Below are positions 11,248 through 23,360 of a DNA stretch of 64,000 bases, one piece after another. The stretch is from assembly GCA_009763385.1 (NCBI GenBank), contig CM019823.1, positions 95,863,104 through 95,927,103 on the forward strand, read 5' to 3'. Under the pieces are notes generated by a model that did not search any database, was not told the DNA's origin, and worked only from the letters and a program-made list of their open reading frames with translations. This DNA is from Coix lacryma-jobi var. lacryma-jobi. Lineage: Eukaryota; Streptophyta; Magnoliopsida; Poales; Poaceae. Position 1 is the first letter of the stretch, and each line of letters begins with the position of its first letter. Position numbers and translations under genes: made by a program.

Positions 11248-11620
11248 GGTTCACCCTGGGGTCGGCCGACCCCAGCCAATGATAGGTGGGCCCACCACTT
11301 TGCTTCTAGAAGGTGCTGATGTCATCAGGTTGAATAGTGCAGCCAGGGCCCACCAAGGGGGTCGGCCGACCCCCCTATGACAGGGCTGGCCCACCAACTT
11401 GTGTCCCCTGATGTCCCCACATGTCATGGAGCATGGTGTCATATGTTGGTTGCATTTGCTTTCTTGTGTGGGCTCATGGATCCATGTGCTTCTCATCCTT
11501 CACCGTTGAATGCAAACACATTTCTGATCTGATGGTGGAAAGTGGCTTGGTGAAGCTTCACTTGGATAGTGCCACATCACCCCGAGAAGCTCCCATGGTG
11601 GGGTCGGCCGACCCCACCTT
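11248..11620. repeat. Three copies of a 16-bp perfect palindrome in the solo LTR
   Basis: GGGGTCGGCCGACCCC occurs near 11254, 11359 and 11600, each in a slightly different context. The sequence equals its own reverse complement. No known function is assigned. Confidence 0.8.
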
Positions 11621-11796
11621 GGGTGGGTCCAGGTGTCCATTTCCTTCTTATTCTGTTATACCTGCAAATCAAATACTAAGAGTACAAGTAGAACCTTTTA
11701 TTGATAAAACATGTCTATGTCATGTCATTCTTCTCTATTTTCGAGCATGTTGACTATATTTTGATATGTATTTTTATGCTATAATTATCGTCAACA

Positions 11797-12879
11797 GTAA
11801 GGTAAATGGCACTTTGACTGTCACAGTGCAAATTAATGCAAGAATCCTCTCCACACAGCTCAGCATACAAACCTTTCAGCCAGATTAATTCCTTGCATGC
11901 TTCAGAAACAGTCATGTATTCTGCTTCAGTGGTAGACAAAGCAACAACAGACTGCAAAGTAGCCTTCCAACTCACAGCACAACTGCCAACAATGAACACA
12001 TAACCAGTGAGAGATCTTCTTCTGTCCAAATCAGCAGCATAATCTGAATCCACATAACCCATAAGTCCCTGATCAGTCCTTCCAAACTTCAAACAGGAAT
12101 CTGCTGTGCCTCTGAGGTACCTGAAAATCCACTGAACTGCCTTCCAATGTTCTTTACCAGGATTAGACATGTATCTACTAACCAAACTCATATCATAAGC
12201 TAAATCTAGATGGGAGCAAACCATGGCATATATCAAAGACCCAACAGCACTAGAATAAGGAACTTTTGACATGTGTTCAATATTTTTATCTGAACTAGGA
12301 CACTGAGCAGCTGACAATTTAAAGTGAGGTGCAATAGGAGTGCTAACAGACTTTGCATTATTCATGTTGAAACGCTGAAGAACTTTCTTAATATAATTTT
12401 GCTAACTAAGAAACAACAAACCAGATTTTCTGTCTCTAGTAATTTCCATACCAAGTATTTCTTAGCAGCACCAAGATCCTTCATATAAAATTCACTACTC
12501 AACAATTTCTTCAATTTAGTGATTGCAACTTTGCTCTTGGCAGCAATCAGCATATCATCAACATATAACAACAAATATATAGATGATCCATTAACATGTT
12601 TAATGTAAACACAGCTATCAAATTTTGACCTCTTAAAACCGTGTGACCGCATAAATGAATCAAACCTTTTATTCCACTGACGAGGGGACTACTTCAAACC
12701 ATACAAGGACCTCTTCAATTTGCAAACAAATTTCTCCTTGCCATGCACTATGAACCCTTCCGGCTGGTCCATATATATATCCTCCTCAAGCTCTCCATGC
12801 AAAAACACAGTCTTCACATCTAACTGCTCAAGCTTAAGATCATGTGAAGCAACAATACTAAAGAAAGTACGAACAGAAC
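11797..12879 (-). pseudogene. Copia-1 reverse transcriptase and RNase H (3' segment)
   Basis: Continues the copia-1 pol gene from the segment right of the chromovirus insertion. Reading leftwards: RT with QLDVKT and LHGELEEDIYMDQPEGF (about 12830-12740), LLLYVDDMLIA with the catalytic YVDD (about 12560), then RNase H with YVDSDYAADLDRR (about 12050), STTEAEYM (about 11930) and CDSQSAIYL (about 11820), which give the D, E and D positions. Stops or frameshifts occur near 12690, 12410 and 12363. The gene breaks off at SAIYLT where the solo LTR and Tat1 are inserted; the last RNase H residues and the 3' LTR are left of the window. Confidence 0.85.
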
Positions 12880-15800
12880 TGTGGCGGAACCGTCCTGATT
12901 ATAGGAGCTCAAGTACCGTCTTAGTCAAATCCGTCTGACTTCGACTCATACTTGAACCCATATAACCCCGGTAGTCCGGAAATCTCGAAGGATTTCTAAC
13001 ACCGTACAACATACAGGATCGCATTGTTCAAGAATTACATTCGCAAAGATACATTACAGAGAATAAAACCGATTTTAAAGTATCAGAGTGCGAATTTAAA
13101 ACAGAGTTATTACAATACCAAATTTAAAAGTGCGGAAGCTAAAAAAGACAAAGTTTGAAACACGACCACCACTCATGTGGTCCAAATAAAACATCGTTTG
13201 ATAAATCCAACTCACACAACTCACTCTTCCCTTTTTAGATAATGTGCCACTAGAAGTCTCAGACCAACAAAAGAAAAAGGGAAGCTTCTGGACGACCCTG
13301 CCCGGGGCCTACTCCTCATCACCTTCCACTGGGTAGAGGCAGTGCTTACAATAGCCAAAGTAGACCTGGCCATCTGCAACAAACGGGATAAACCCTGAGT
13401 ACGGGAATGTACTCAGCTAGACTTACCCGTCCAACTGAAAATAAAGACTCCAAGGTATGCAAGGCCTTTTGGGTGGAGCTGGGATCTTTTAGTTGCGACA
13501 AGCTCAATTAAGATAAGTGAGGATTTAATGATATTGCTGAGCTGTCATTTTAGACCTATTTCTTTACTCTATGTTTGCACCTGAACTATTGCACACACTT
13601 GAGTCTAACAAACAATAATATAACCATATCCAGTTGACTTATCCACATTTTAGTTGAACCTTTAAAACATCACATGGAGTTGTATCGTGGTGAAGCTCGC
13701 CATAGTTTCCCACTAACCGGGGGAGACGGCGACTCGAATCGAATTCCAAACCAGCTGGTGAAAGACCTTTAATACCAGCCCACACTTTCCCCATCGGGTC
13801 CATGCATTGGGCAACCGCTCGACGCTTGTTCGTGGTGGTAATCGTCGCGGTTCAAGCACGGACCGCCCAATTGGAACCTGGTGATGGCCTCTCGCGGCAG
13901 ATCACATTTCCATACTAGAGAGCGCGACACGGGTCGAAACGGCCCGAACAGCTTCTAACCGGCTTCGGGGTCGATGATTACGGCACCGACATATCCCTAA
14001 GTAAAAGGGCGCGTTCAAAATGAACGAGGGCCAACATCGATACAAACCTACACGATCCAACGGACGGACTGCCCCCAAGTTCCAACTTGGTGCCTTGCCT
14101 TCCAGTTGACCGTATTTCATTACTACTCAGGTTCTTTTCCACGATAGCAAATATAGCCAACCGTGATCTGGTAACTACCCATCAGGGTATTACGGGAACA
14201 TTCTTAACTACTACTTTTATTAAGCAAGCTAAGTAATTCTACATTGTAAATAAATAACAGGATAACAAGGTAGATATTAATCAATAACCAAGGAATGGTA
14301 ATGCAGCAAGTAGGTTTGATTCCAACTCCTAACCTAATGCATCACAACATAAAAGGACTCAAGTAAACTTTTAATTGCAAAAGATAGGAGGCTTAATATG
14401 CTCCGGGGCTTGCCTTGAGAGAAGACTGAGGCCTCGTGGGAGGGGCACTCAGGCAGGTTAGTGTCGGCCGCGGGGTCAACTTCCTCGGCTTGATGCAGTT
14501 CCGGGATCTCCTACTCGGCGCTTGTCTCCTGCTCCAAGTCTTGCTCCTGAACTATCGATCCTATTGCAATGCGGTTGAAATAATAAATAAATAAATAATG
14601 CGTAGTGTGAGATGGGGTGGTATGTGTAAATATTTCTTGCAAACCAACAAAACCAACTTGTTGAACCATTTTTGACATTGAGGTAAACACTTAATTATCT
14701 CATAAAACAATTTCATCAATCCACCTATTTCTTATTTAATAATTCAAAAGAAATTTAAGTTTGAACTGCAAGTGCATTTTTGGGACTCAGAAGAATCCAC
14801 AAAAATTCCAGAAGGCAAATGACATCTGCTGGACTTCACTGAATAAATTTCAGCCAAAAATAAATACAGAACTGCAGATATAAAATGACAAGCAAACTGC
14901 CCAAAAAGGTGCTTTGAACTAGCTCCTCATCCAAAAAGTGTCCAACAGCAGATTTCATAATTTTCCTAGCTTCTTCTACTCATACACATCCTACTGTAGA
15001 GAACTTGTGGCCAGAGCATAAACATACAAGCCTACACAAAAAACAAATCTATTCCAATTTAAACCAATTGAACTACAACCCTACTGTAAAAGGGTGCTAG
15101 ACTCAATTTCACATTTTTTTCAGATTCTACTTCACATTTTATGCTTATCAAGTAAGTTTCATGAACAGAAACATTATATTATTTCTTACCTGAATTTCCA
15201 AAGGAAAATACAGAAAAGTACACATTGTAAAGCAACTTCATATTTTTCCATACAATAGCTCATTCTTACATTTTTCTTCGCTTGAACATAACAAACAGAG
15301 ACTACACCAATTTTCCCACATTTTATTTCGACATATAAAACACCTTAATATTTATTCTAAGAAATCAGCCAAAAAGGACTTTTAATCATAACAGAAACTT
15401 TTTCTACAAAAATAGTGCATCTTATATTTTCACAGGTGCCAATCAGGATAATAATCTTACACAGAATTTTCCAAGAATTAACTAACCAGAAAACATATAC
15501 AACCATTTATCTCAACAAAAGCATATAATGAAATAAATAGAAACAGTAAAATAAACTTTTACCAAAAATACTTTCATATTTTTCCATGATAGATCTACTC
15601 ATAAACAAGCTAACAAAACTGAAAGTACTTCATTTGGACTTTTAAAACGTGCTACATAAAAATAACAAGCATTTCTGGAAAATAAAACCTAAAAAGGAAA
15701 AACATTGAAATCTCCCGGCTTGGCTTGCGTGAGCGTGGTCCATGGACCAAGAGAGGCTGACGCGCGGGGTCCGCTGGTCAACGGGACCCACCCGTCAGAG

Positions 15801-17544
15801 AGGGCGAAGCAGGGGGAGGTTTGACCGGCGAAAGCTCGTCGACGGTGAGGTCGCCGGCGGTGAGGCTAGGCTCGATAGACTCGGCTCGACGAGGCGCATC
15901 CAGCGGTGGGGTCGGCTTGGCCAGAGGGTGACCGAAGCGTGCCGGCGGCAAGCGGTGGCAGACGGCGGTGGCGGCGACACACGGCTACGCTGTTTCCGGC
16001 GGTCGCCGGTGAAATTGAGGCAGGCATAGGCTTACTCGAACCCTAGGGAGGCTATCGGAGGGCTCGGCTTGGCTCGGGAAGCTTCGAGGAAGCTTGGCCA
16101 CGCGAGCGGCCATGGCGGACGGTGGCGGGGCTTGGCTAGGCCGTGTCTGGCGGTCGCCGGTGAAATTGGCGCGTGCGCAGTGCTTTGTGAACCCTAGAGA
16201 GCTACGTGAGTGGGTTGGTTTGGCTCAGATGGCTCCAGGGGAGCTTGGCCTCGTGCATGGCCGCGGCGGCGGCCATGGCGTTCGGCCGGGGAAGAAGAGG
16301 TGGGGGTCGGTAGCGTTGAGGCTGGTCAGTGTTCTCACCTTGCCTTGGCTCGGTGAGGCTCGAGGACGAAGAAGGGAGGCGGTGGAGCTCGGGTCGGGGA
16401 CGAACGGCTCCGGGCTCCGAGCGGCGCTGATGGCGTCCGCGGCGGCGCTCTTCGGACTCCGGCGTCAGTGGAGCTCGGCGGGTGGCGCGGAGGTGCGCAC
16501 CGTGTGTCCGAGGTGAAGGTGTGGTGGTGCGCGGAAGGAATTGACTGGTGGGGCTCAGTGGGAGTGGGAACGGAGAGGGGCGTGCAGGTGGTGAACGGCG
16601 GCGAGCCGGGTGCTCGGCTCGTGCGTTCGCGAGAGGGAGGAGAGGGAGTGAGGCGAGAGAGTGGGCGAGCGGAAATGGCAAGTGAAGCGAGGGGAGTGCG
16701 GTGCGCTCGGGGTCTTGGTCGGCCGGTGGTCGTGGCGGGGCCACGGCGGCACGGCGGGCGAGCGGTGGCAGGCGATGCCGTGCGCGCGGTGAGCGAGGCG
16801 AGCGGCGAGAGGGCGAGCGGAGATCTTGGCGTGATCGAGCGAGCAACGATCTTGCGGCGATAGGGCGAGCGGGATACTGTGCAGGCGAAGGCGGCCACGC
16901 GGCGCTTGCGGCCGGCGTAGCGGCGCGGGCGTCAGGCGGCGGCGGTGCGCGGCGCGCCGCGGCGTGCGGGCGAGTGCGGGAGCGGGCCGGCGCACGCGAG
17001 CGGGCGAGCTAGCGGCGCGCGCGAGTTGGGCCGAAAGGCCAGATGGGCCGAAAGTGGGGCGCGGGAGAAATTCTTTTCCTTTTTCTTTTTCCAGAGATTT
17101 TTCCAAAGTTTGACCACTCAAAAACAGTTTCAAAAACTCCAAACCAGGCTTTGACCCAAAAATAAAAGTTGCTCAAAATAATTTTCTCTACAACTTTCAT
17201 ATAAGACACTTTTTCTGAAAACCATTTTTACAACCTCCACATAAATAAAGCCAATTTTGCAACATAAACCATTTTCTTTGCCTCATTTTTATTTGATAAA
17301 CTATTTTGAACTAGGTCAAAATACCAACATGAAAAACACCCTACTCAATATTCTATATTTTATAAAACTCTTTGCCAAAACAGAAATCCATTTAAATCAT
17401 CAAGTCAAATAGAAATCCAGAATCCAACAATTAATCAAAGGCAAAAAGCACTCTTATGCACATGAAATGATGCAATGCATTGCTTATGCTTCTTTAGTAG
17501 CTAATTGCAGTGCCTAATGCAGTGCTTGACACTAGGGTGTCACA
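12880..17544 (-). repeat. Chromovirus 3' LTR (4665 bp)
   Basis: Runs from TGTGGCGGAACCG to GGGTGTCACA in + coordinates. Near-identical over its length to 24083-28752. It contains AT-rich parts, an AAAT microsatellite near 14578-14598, and a sharply GC-rich block at about 15720-17060. Open frames on both strands of that block appear in both LTR copies without any recognisable domain. Confidence 0.93.
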
Positions 17545-19223
17545 ACCCTTCCCCCCTTAAAGAAATCTCGTCCCGAGATTTGAGTTACGTACCAATCTTT
17601 ATAAAAAGCGGGGTAATTTACGCGTAAGTACTCCTCTGTTTCCCAAGTCGCATCATTGGGTCCGTGATTGCTCCAGAGAATCATGTAAGTCTTCACCGTT
17701 CGGTTACGCGTTTCTCGGGTCTTGGTGTCCAAAATCTCCTTGGGCTGCTCGTAGTACTCCAGATCCGATCTGATGGTGACGTCTGGAATCCGAACTTCTT
17801 CTTGTTCTGGAACTCGAAGACACTTCTTTAACTGTGATACGTGGAACACTGGAAAAACTGTGCTCATCTCTGGGGGTAACTGTACTTCGTATGCCACTTC
17901 TTCCTTTTTCGCTATGATCTGATATGGTCCCACATATCGAGGTGCTAGCTTTTTCTTAATTCCAAAACGTTGGATTTTTCTCATGGGTGAGACCTTAAGG
18001 TAAACATAGTCTCCTATTTGAAATTCCAGGGGTCTTCTCCGTGTATCAGCATAACTTTTTTGTCTGGATTGTGCTACCTTAATGTGTTGCTGTACTGCTT
18101 GCACAATCTCTTCCGCATCCTTTACGTAATCCGACCCATAGAATCCTCGATCTCCTGATTCAACCCAATTTACCCGGGTTCTGCATCTTTGTCCGTATAA
18201 TACTTCAAAAGGTGCCATCTTTATACTTTCGTGGTAGCTATTGTTATACGAAAACTCGGCAAGGGGTAACCATTTCTCCCATGATTCTCCTGAAGATAAA
18301 ACACAAGCTCTGAGGATATCTTCCAAAATCTGATTCACTCTTTTTGTTTGCCCTGCGGTTTGAGGGTGATAAGCGGAACTTCTTACCAACCTGGTTCCTA
18401 GCTCCTTGTGCAACTGTTCCCAAAAACGTGCTATGAACTGGGGTCCTCTATCAGAGACAATCCTTTTTGGAACTCCATGTAACCTCAAGATATTCTGAAT
18501 GTACAGGTCTGCATACTGATGCGGTCGGTGGGTCGTCTTAACTGGTATGAAGTGAGCCACTTTAGATAATCGATCCACGATAACCCAGATAGAATCATTT
18601 CCCTTTTGAGTGGTGGGAAGACCTGTGATGAAATCCATACTAATTTCTTCCCACTTCCACTCTGGAATAGACAACGGTTGCAACAATCCGGCAGGTCTTA
18701 GGTGTATAGCTTTTATCCTGCAGCAAGTATCACATCTTGCAACATAAGCTGCAACTTCCTTCTTCATCCTTGACCACCAATACCTGGTTCTCAAATCCTG
18801 GTACATCTTACTGCTTCCTGGGTGGATAGACAACTTTGAATTGTGAGCTTCGTTCAGAATCCTTTCTTTCAGCTCTGTGTCCTTAGGAACAACCAACCTC
18901 TGGTTATACCACAAGATTCCCTGTTCATCAGTCCTGAAGTTCAAAGAACTACTGGTTTCCATCCTCTTCTTAATCTGACAGATCTCTTCATCGGTCTTTT
19001 GTCTCTCGATGATGTCACTTTCCAAAGTGCACTAAAGAGTGATATTGTTCAGCATAACAGGGTGCATAAGGTTGAATCCATCTTCCAACAGTGGTTGTAG
19101 GGAGTTGCAATGAGTCTTGCGACTCAAGGCATCGGCTACAACGTTTGCTTTTCCGGGGTGGTAATGCACTTCAAGGTTGTAATCCTTAATTAGCTCTAGC
19201 CATCTTCTCTGCCTCATGTTCAA
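17532..19223 (-). pseudogene. Chromovirus RNase H end, integrase and chromodomain
   Basis: Continues pol after a frameshift near 19220. The first part (NMRQRRWLELIKDY to VVADALSRK) is the end of RNase H and the linker. An in-frame TAG at about 19032-19034 then interrupts. The integrase follows: zinc region with HPG and CDTC (about 18860-18730), core aspartates in SMDFITGLP (about 18640) and VSDRGPQF (about 18450). The position of the third catalytic residue reads AGQTKRVNQ (about 18345), whereas chromovirus integrases carry glutamate in place of that lysine, so strand transfer should be dead. The C-terminus holds a chromodomain (YEQPKEILD to TWETEEYL, about 17750-17620), which in this lineage is thought to guide integration to methylated-histone chromatin. 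Confidence 0.9.
17545..17560 (-). other. Polypurine tract of the chromovirus
   Basis: Reads TTAAGGGGGGAAGGGT on the - strand, directly before the 3' LTR, where plus-strand DNA synthesis would be primed. The integrase frame reads through it and stops at 17532-17534 inside the LTR. Confidence 0.85.
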
Positions 19224-22011
19224 ACTCTGGCTGGGTGAAGATATATTTTAGACTTTTATGATCCGTGTACACATGACATAGGTTTCCCATAAGGTAATGC
19301 CTCCAAATCTTGAGTGCATGCACGACGGCTGCCAATTCCAAATCATGAGTGGGGTAATTCTCTTCGTGCGGTCTCAACTGGCGGGAAGCATAGGCAATAA
19401 CTCTTCCATTTTGCATGAGTACACATCCGAGTCCAATCTTGGATGCATCACAAAACACATCAAAAGGTTCCTCCAAGTTTGGCTGAGCCAGAACAGGCGC
19501 GGAAGTCAACAACGTTCGCAGAGTGCGAAAAGCTGCTTCACACTCTGGAGTCCATTCGAACTTCTTGTTTTTCTGCGTTAAACGGGTCATAGGCTTGGCT
19601 ATTCTTGAAAAATCCGGAATAAACCGACGGTAGTATCCTGCCAAACCCAAAAAGCTGCGAACCTCAAAAACACTTGTGGGTGCTTCCCAATCCATAACCT
19701 CTTGCACTTTAGAAGGGTCTACAGAGATCCCTTCCTCTGAAAGGACATGACCAAGGAAAGGTACCTTCTTCAACCAAAACTCACACTTGCTGAACTTAGC
19801 ATACAACTTATGCTCTCTAAGCCGGGTCAGAACAACTCGTAGATGCTCAGCATGGTCCCTCTCATTCTCAGAGTATACCAAGATATCATCGACGAACACT
19901 ACAACAAACTTATCCAACTCTGGCATGAAGACCGAATTCATCAGGTACACGAAATGTGTCGGTGCATTGGACAACCCAAAGGACATAACGAGATACTCAT
20001 AGAGTCCATATCTGGTAGAGAAAGCTGTCTTTGGTACATCTGCTCTTCTGATCTTAATCTGATGGTATCCTGACCTCAGGTCGATCTTAGAGAATACTTT
20101 CGCCTTTGACAACTGATCAAACAAGACATCGATTCGGGGTAAGGGATATTTGTTCTTTATAGTTACTGCATTCAACGGTCTGTAATCCACACACATCCTC
20201 AAAGTTTTATCCTTCTTCTTTACAAAGATAGCGGGACATCCCCAAGGTGACGAACTAGGGCGTATCAGACCCTTATCCAAAAGCTCTTGCAACTGAACCT
20301 TAAGCTCTGCTAACTCTTTAGCGTGCATTCTATACGGTCTCCAGGATATGGGTGCTGTTCCAGGGATTAGCTCTATAGCAAACTCCACATCCCTATCTGG
20401 CGGTAGTCCGGGCCACTCATCAGGAAAAACATCCGGAAACTCACACACTATCGGGATCTCGGCTATCTGTTTTGCCGTGATATTGAACAACACTCCAATC
20501 TCATGGGGGTTTCGAGGTAACATGAACCGAAAAGAAGATCCATTCCTGGGACTAACCATGGACACTACTCTTTCTGCGGTGTCTAGATTAACCTTCCAGA
20601 GTTTCATCCAACCCATACCCAAAATTACATCCAGACCTAGACCAGGAATGACTATGGGGTCCACTATGGCCTGTTTATCCCCAAAGGTCATTTCCACTCC
20701 TTTAGCCATTTTACGTGCGGAGAGAACAGCTCCGGCGGAACTTATCTGATATCCCCGGTCTAACTCTATCAACTCAAGATTACTTCTTATAACAAAATTC
20801 TCACTTATGAAAGAATGCGATGCTCCAGAATCAAGAAGCACAACCGCGGGACATTGATTAACAAGAAACGTACCAGCGGTGACAGGCTCTCCTGCTGGAA
20901 CTTCTTCCACGGTGGTGTGATGCACATGACCCGTACGAGGTGGGGGCTGAGTGTACTGCTTCTTTGGGCGAGGGCACTGACGTGACAGGTGTCCAGTCTG
21001 ACCACAATTATAGCATGGACCAAACACATACGGGGTCTTGGGACCTCCTGCACTCCCTGCTTTGCTCTTGTTCTGCATCATGGGGGCGGTGTAGGGCTTC
21101 TGAAAACTGGGACGGGGACGGTTGGTGGTGGTCTTCCTCTGTGGGGGACGGAATCTTGCTCCTGCAACAGGCGGGCGATACGGGGCACGTGCTCCGAAAG
21201 GGGTCCTCTGTTGAGACGAACCTCCTTCGTTCGCACGACGGCGTGTCTCTGTCGCCAGCCGGCTGTCATTGGCCTCCTGATTTAGGCAGTCACTGACGAA
21301 ATCACTGAAGGTGGTGCGGTGACTATTGCCCATCTTGGAAAGCATGGCGGCACTCATGCCACGTTTGAAGCTTGCGATCTTCTTGGCCTTAGTATCCACA
21401 AAGTCTAGGGCGTAGCGAGCTAGGTTGTTGAAACTGTGGAGGTACTCGGACACAGATCTGGTTCCCTGGGATAACCTCATGAACTCTGCAACCTTCATTT
21501 CCATCAAACCACTGGGGATGTAGTGGTTGAGCATAGCGGTAGAGAACTGATCCCAAGTGACACGTGCATTTGCAGGCAAGGATGCACGGTACTGGGCCCA
21601 CCATAAACCTGCGGGTCCTTCCAACATGTGGGCGGCGTACTCCGCCTTGAGCTCTTCCGTCAGACGAAGCAGATGGAACTTCTGGGTGATGGAGTTGAGC
21701 CATTCATCAGCCTCAAGCGGTTCGGTGACTTCCTTGAACACAAGAGGGCGAGTGTCCAAGAAGTCACGGTAGGAGCTGTACTGGTTGGGCTCTGGGCCTT
21801 GGCGTTGATGATGCTGCTGCGCAGTGTTGTTAGCGATATTGCGGAGGGTGGCCTCCATGTGCCTCTGCATCTCCTCCATGTTCCTTTGGCTTCCCAGAAA
21901 CTGGCCGAAAAACGCTTCCGGCGACATTGGCGGCGGTGGGGGAGGTGGCAGATTCTCCTCCTGTCCTGCCCCCTGTCCGCGTTGGCTGCGAGTGTGTGCC
22001 GGCATCTGCAT
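19186..22011 (-). pseudogene. Chromovirus Gag-protease-RT-RNase H
   Basis: An open frame of about 940 codons. The likely start is the ATG at 22003-22005 (MPAHTRSQRG) or one two codons upstream, both right after an AG that could be a splice acceptor. Domains: capsid-type Gag (residues about 80-250), a basic Arg-rich stretch, zinc knuckle CYNCGQTGHLSRQC (about 340), protease with LLDSGASHSFIS (about 392), RT with FVDDILVYS (about 707) and RNase H with FCDASKIGLGC (about 855). The frame is lost at EFEHEAEKMARAN (near 19220) by a frameshift; the next segment resumes in another frame. Apart from this point the polyprotein is intact, in line with a recent insertion. Confidence 0.92.
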
Positions 22012-22325
22012 ATCGCATTAATAAGCAATCATTAGGTGATGTTACATTGATCATGAATATATACTGCGCTGTACATAATTCGGAAATTTAGCACACGACC
22101 AAGTATAATTACTCATTTCCATACAACATCACAAAATAATCGCTCGAAATTAGACATGCAAACGACGGATTTCCATAAAAGGTGCCAGATCGAAGTCCGG
22201 ACTTTGTCCAAAAGCTTACATGCCATCAAACATCTTAAACATAAAACCAACACATGTATTGAGTGTTACATCACTTAGCGAGCGTGCTCCAGCTATACAA
22301 AAGAAAATGTCTCCTAGCTAAACTA

Positions 22326-23360
22326 GCGCTCAGGCATCTCCAGCGGCAGACGCGGCGTCCTCTACGTCGGCGTCGATCATTGGCTCGTCAGCGTGATCCT
22401 CCTCCGGTGAGGCATCGGGACCAAGGACCTCTCCGTCCTAGGGATCCCGGGCCTCGGCGGCTGGGACCTCGGCAGCTGCTGGGGCAGCGGCCTCATGCGC
22501 GGCATGGTGCATCTGGTGGACTGCCTCGTGGAGCTGGTCGATGTAGGCCTACTGTCCATGGATCTGCTGTATCAAGAGGTGGGCTCCCTCCCTGAGCTGG
22601 TCGAGCACGGTGCGGGCCTCATCTCTCTGAAGAGCGGTGGTCAGGTACATCTGCTCTGCAACGGTCCTGGCAGTGACTGTGCTGCTGCTGTGGTGCGGGC
22701 GTCGTCACGCTCAAGAGTGACCTGCTGAATCCTCTCCTGCAGACGAGCAACCTCAGCGTCGAAGTCCTCCTGTAGCTTCCTCTTGCTCTGGTAGGTGGCT
22801 GTGAGGGTGAAGGACACGCTCCCGAGAGTGTGCTCCAAACTCTCACATACACCCAACAAAGCTCCGGTGGCGCTCATCGCAGGCGTCTCACAGTAGAACC
22901 TCTCCTCTGGGCTCCCTGTCAAGACTGACTCCGAAGTCTGCTTCCAGCGCAATGGAAAAAGTGATCCGCGGGGGAACACTCCTGCCATAGCGCTAGCTAG
23001 GTCGGCGGGGAAGCGGGCGATGATGTCCTTCAGCACTAGGTATGCTGCCCTGTTGGCTCCATCCTTGGCACAGGTGACTCTAGTGATCTCCGTCCATCCT
23101 GTCCAGTGAGGCTTGGTGGGCAAAGCTTTGACTTTGATCTCCACCATGACCAAGGAATCCTGCCCGTAGATCTCCTTCTGCCATGAGTACCTGGGCTCCT
23201 GTCCTTCCTCATAGCCCACGGCCTGCAGAATCCTCCAAAGGATAGTCGGCAACCCGAAGTAGGACAAGAACGTCTTCCGGGTCAGCTTGGTGGCCAAGCG
23301 GTGACGCGGAACTCCTCTGCCTCCGGTGGCCTTACGAGCGGTCAGCTTAGTTCGGGCCAT
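22326..23360 (-). pseudogene. Chromovirus extra ORF with histone H3-tail-like N-terminus
   Basis: Lies between the 5' LTR and gag. The ATG at 23358-23360 directly follows TTTCTACAG, a good splice-acceptor sequence. The first residues, MARTKLTARKATGG, match histone H3 (ARTKQTARKSTGG) closely. With one inserted residue the match continues as PR, LATK and RK, about 19 identities in 27 positions, keeping R2, K4, R8, K9, R17, K23, R26 and K27 equivalents; K14 and K18 are changed. No histone fold follows. Next comes an unrecognised globular part (residues about 30-170), then a coiled-coil-like part (SKRKLQEDFDAEVARLQERI, about 200-220). The frame is open to 22641. A shifted frame continues to about 22326 through two stops and is Ala/Glu/Asp-rich, so the ancestral protein was about 340 residues. 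Function unknown; H3-tail mimicry is an inference. Confidence 0.7.

Larger units (their letters stand above)
9807..11796 (-). mobile_element. Solo LTR (1990 bp) with TSD GTAAG
   Basis: Starts TGTTGGTATTTC and ends TCGTCAACA. Flanked by the perfect five-base duplication GTAAG at 9802-9806 and 11797-11801. No internal coding sequence remains, so this is a solo LTR. Orientation - is inferred because the left end holds tRNA-Asp-type primer-binding sequences in - orientation. It lies within the copia-1 RNase H sequence, only nine bases from the end of Tat1, so two elements chose nearly the same spot. Apart from the repeats listed separately, no coding sequence is seen in it. Confidence 0.85.

Noticed and set aside
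16202..17142. Long open frames on both strands in the chromovirus LTR (repeated at 27409-28417)
   Set aside because: They lie in the GC-rich block of the LTR, occur in both copies and in several frames at once, and show no domain. GC-rich sequence has few stops.
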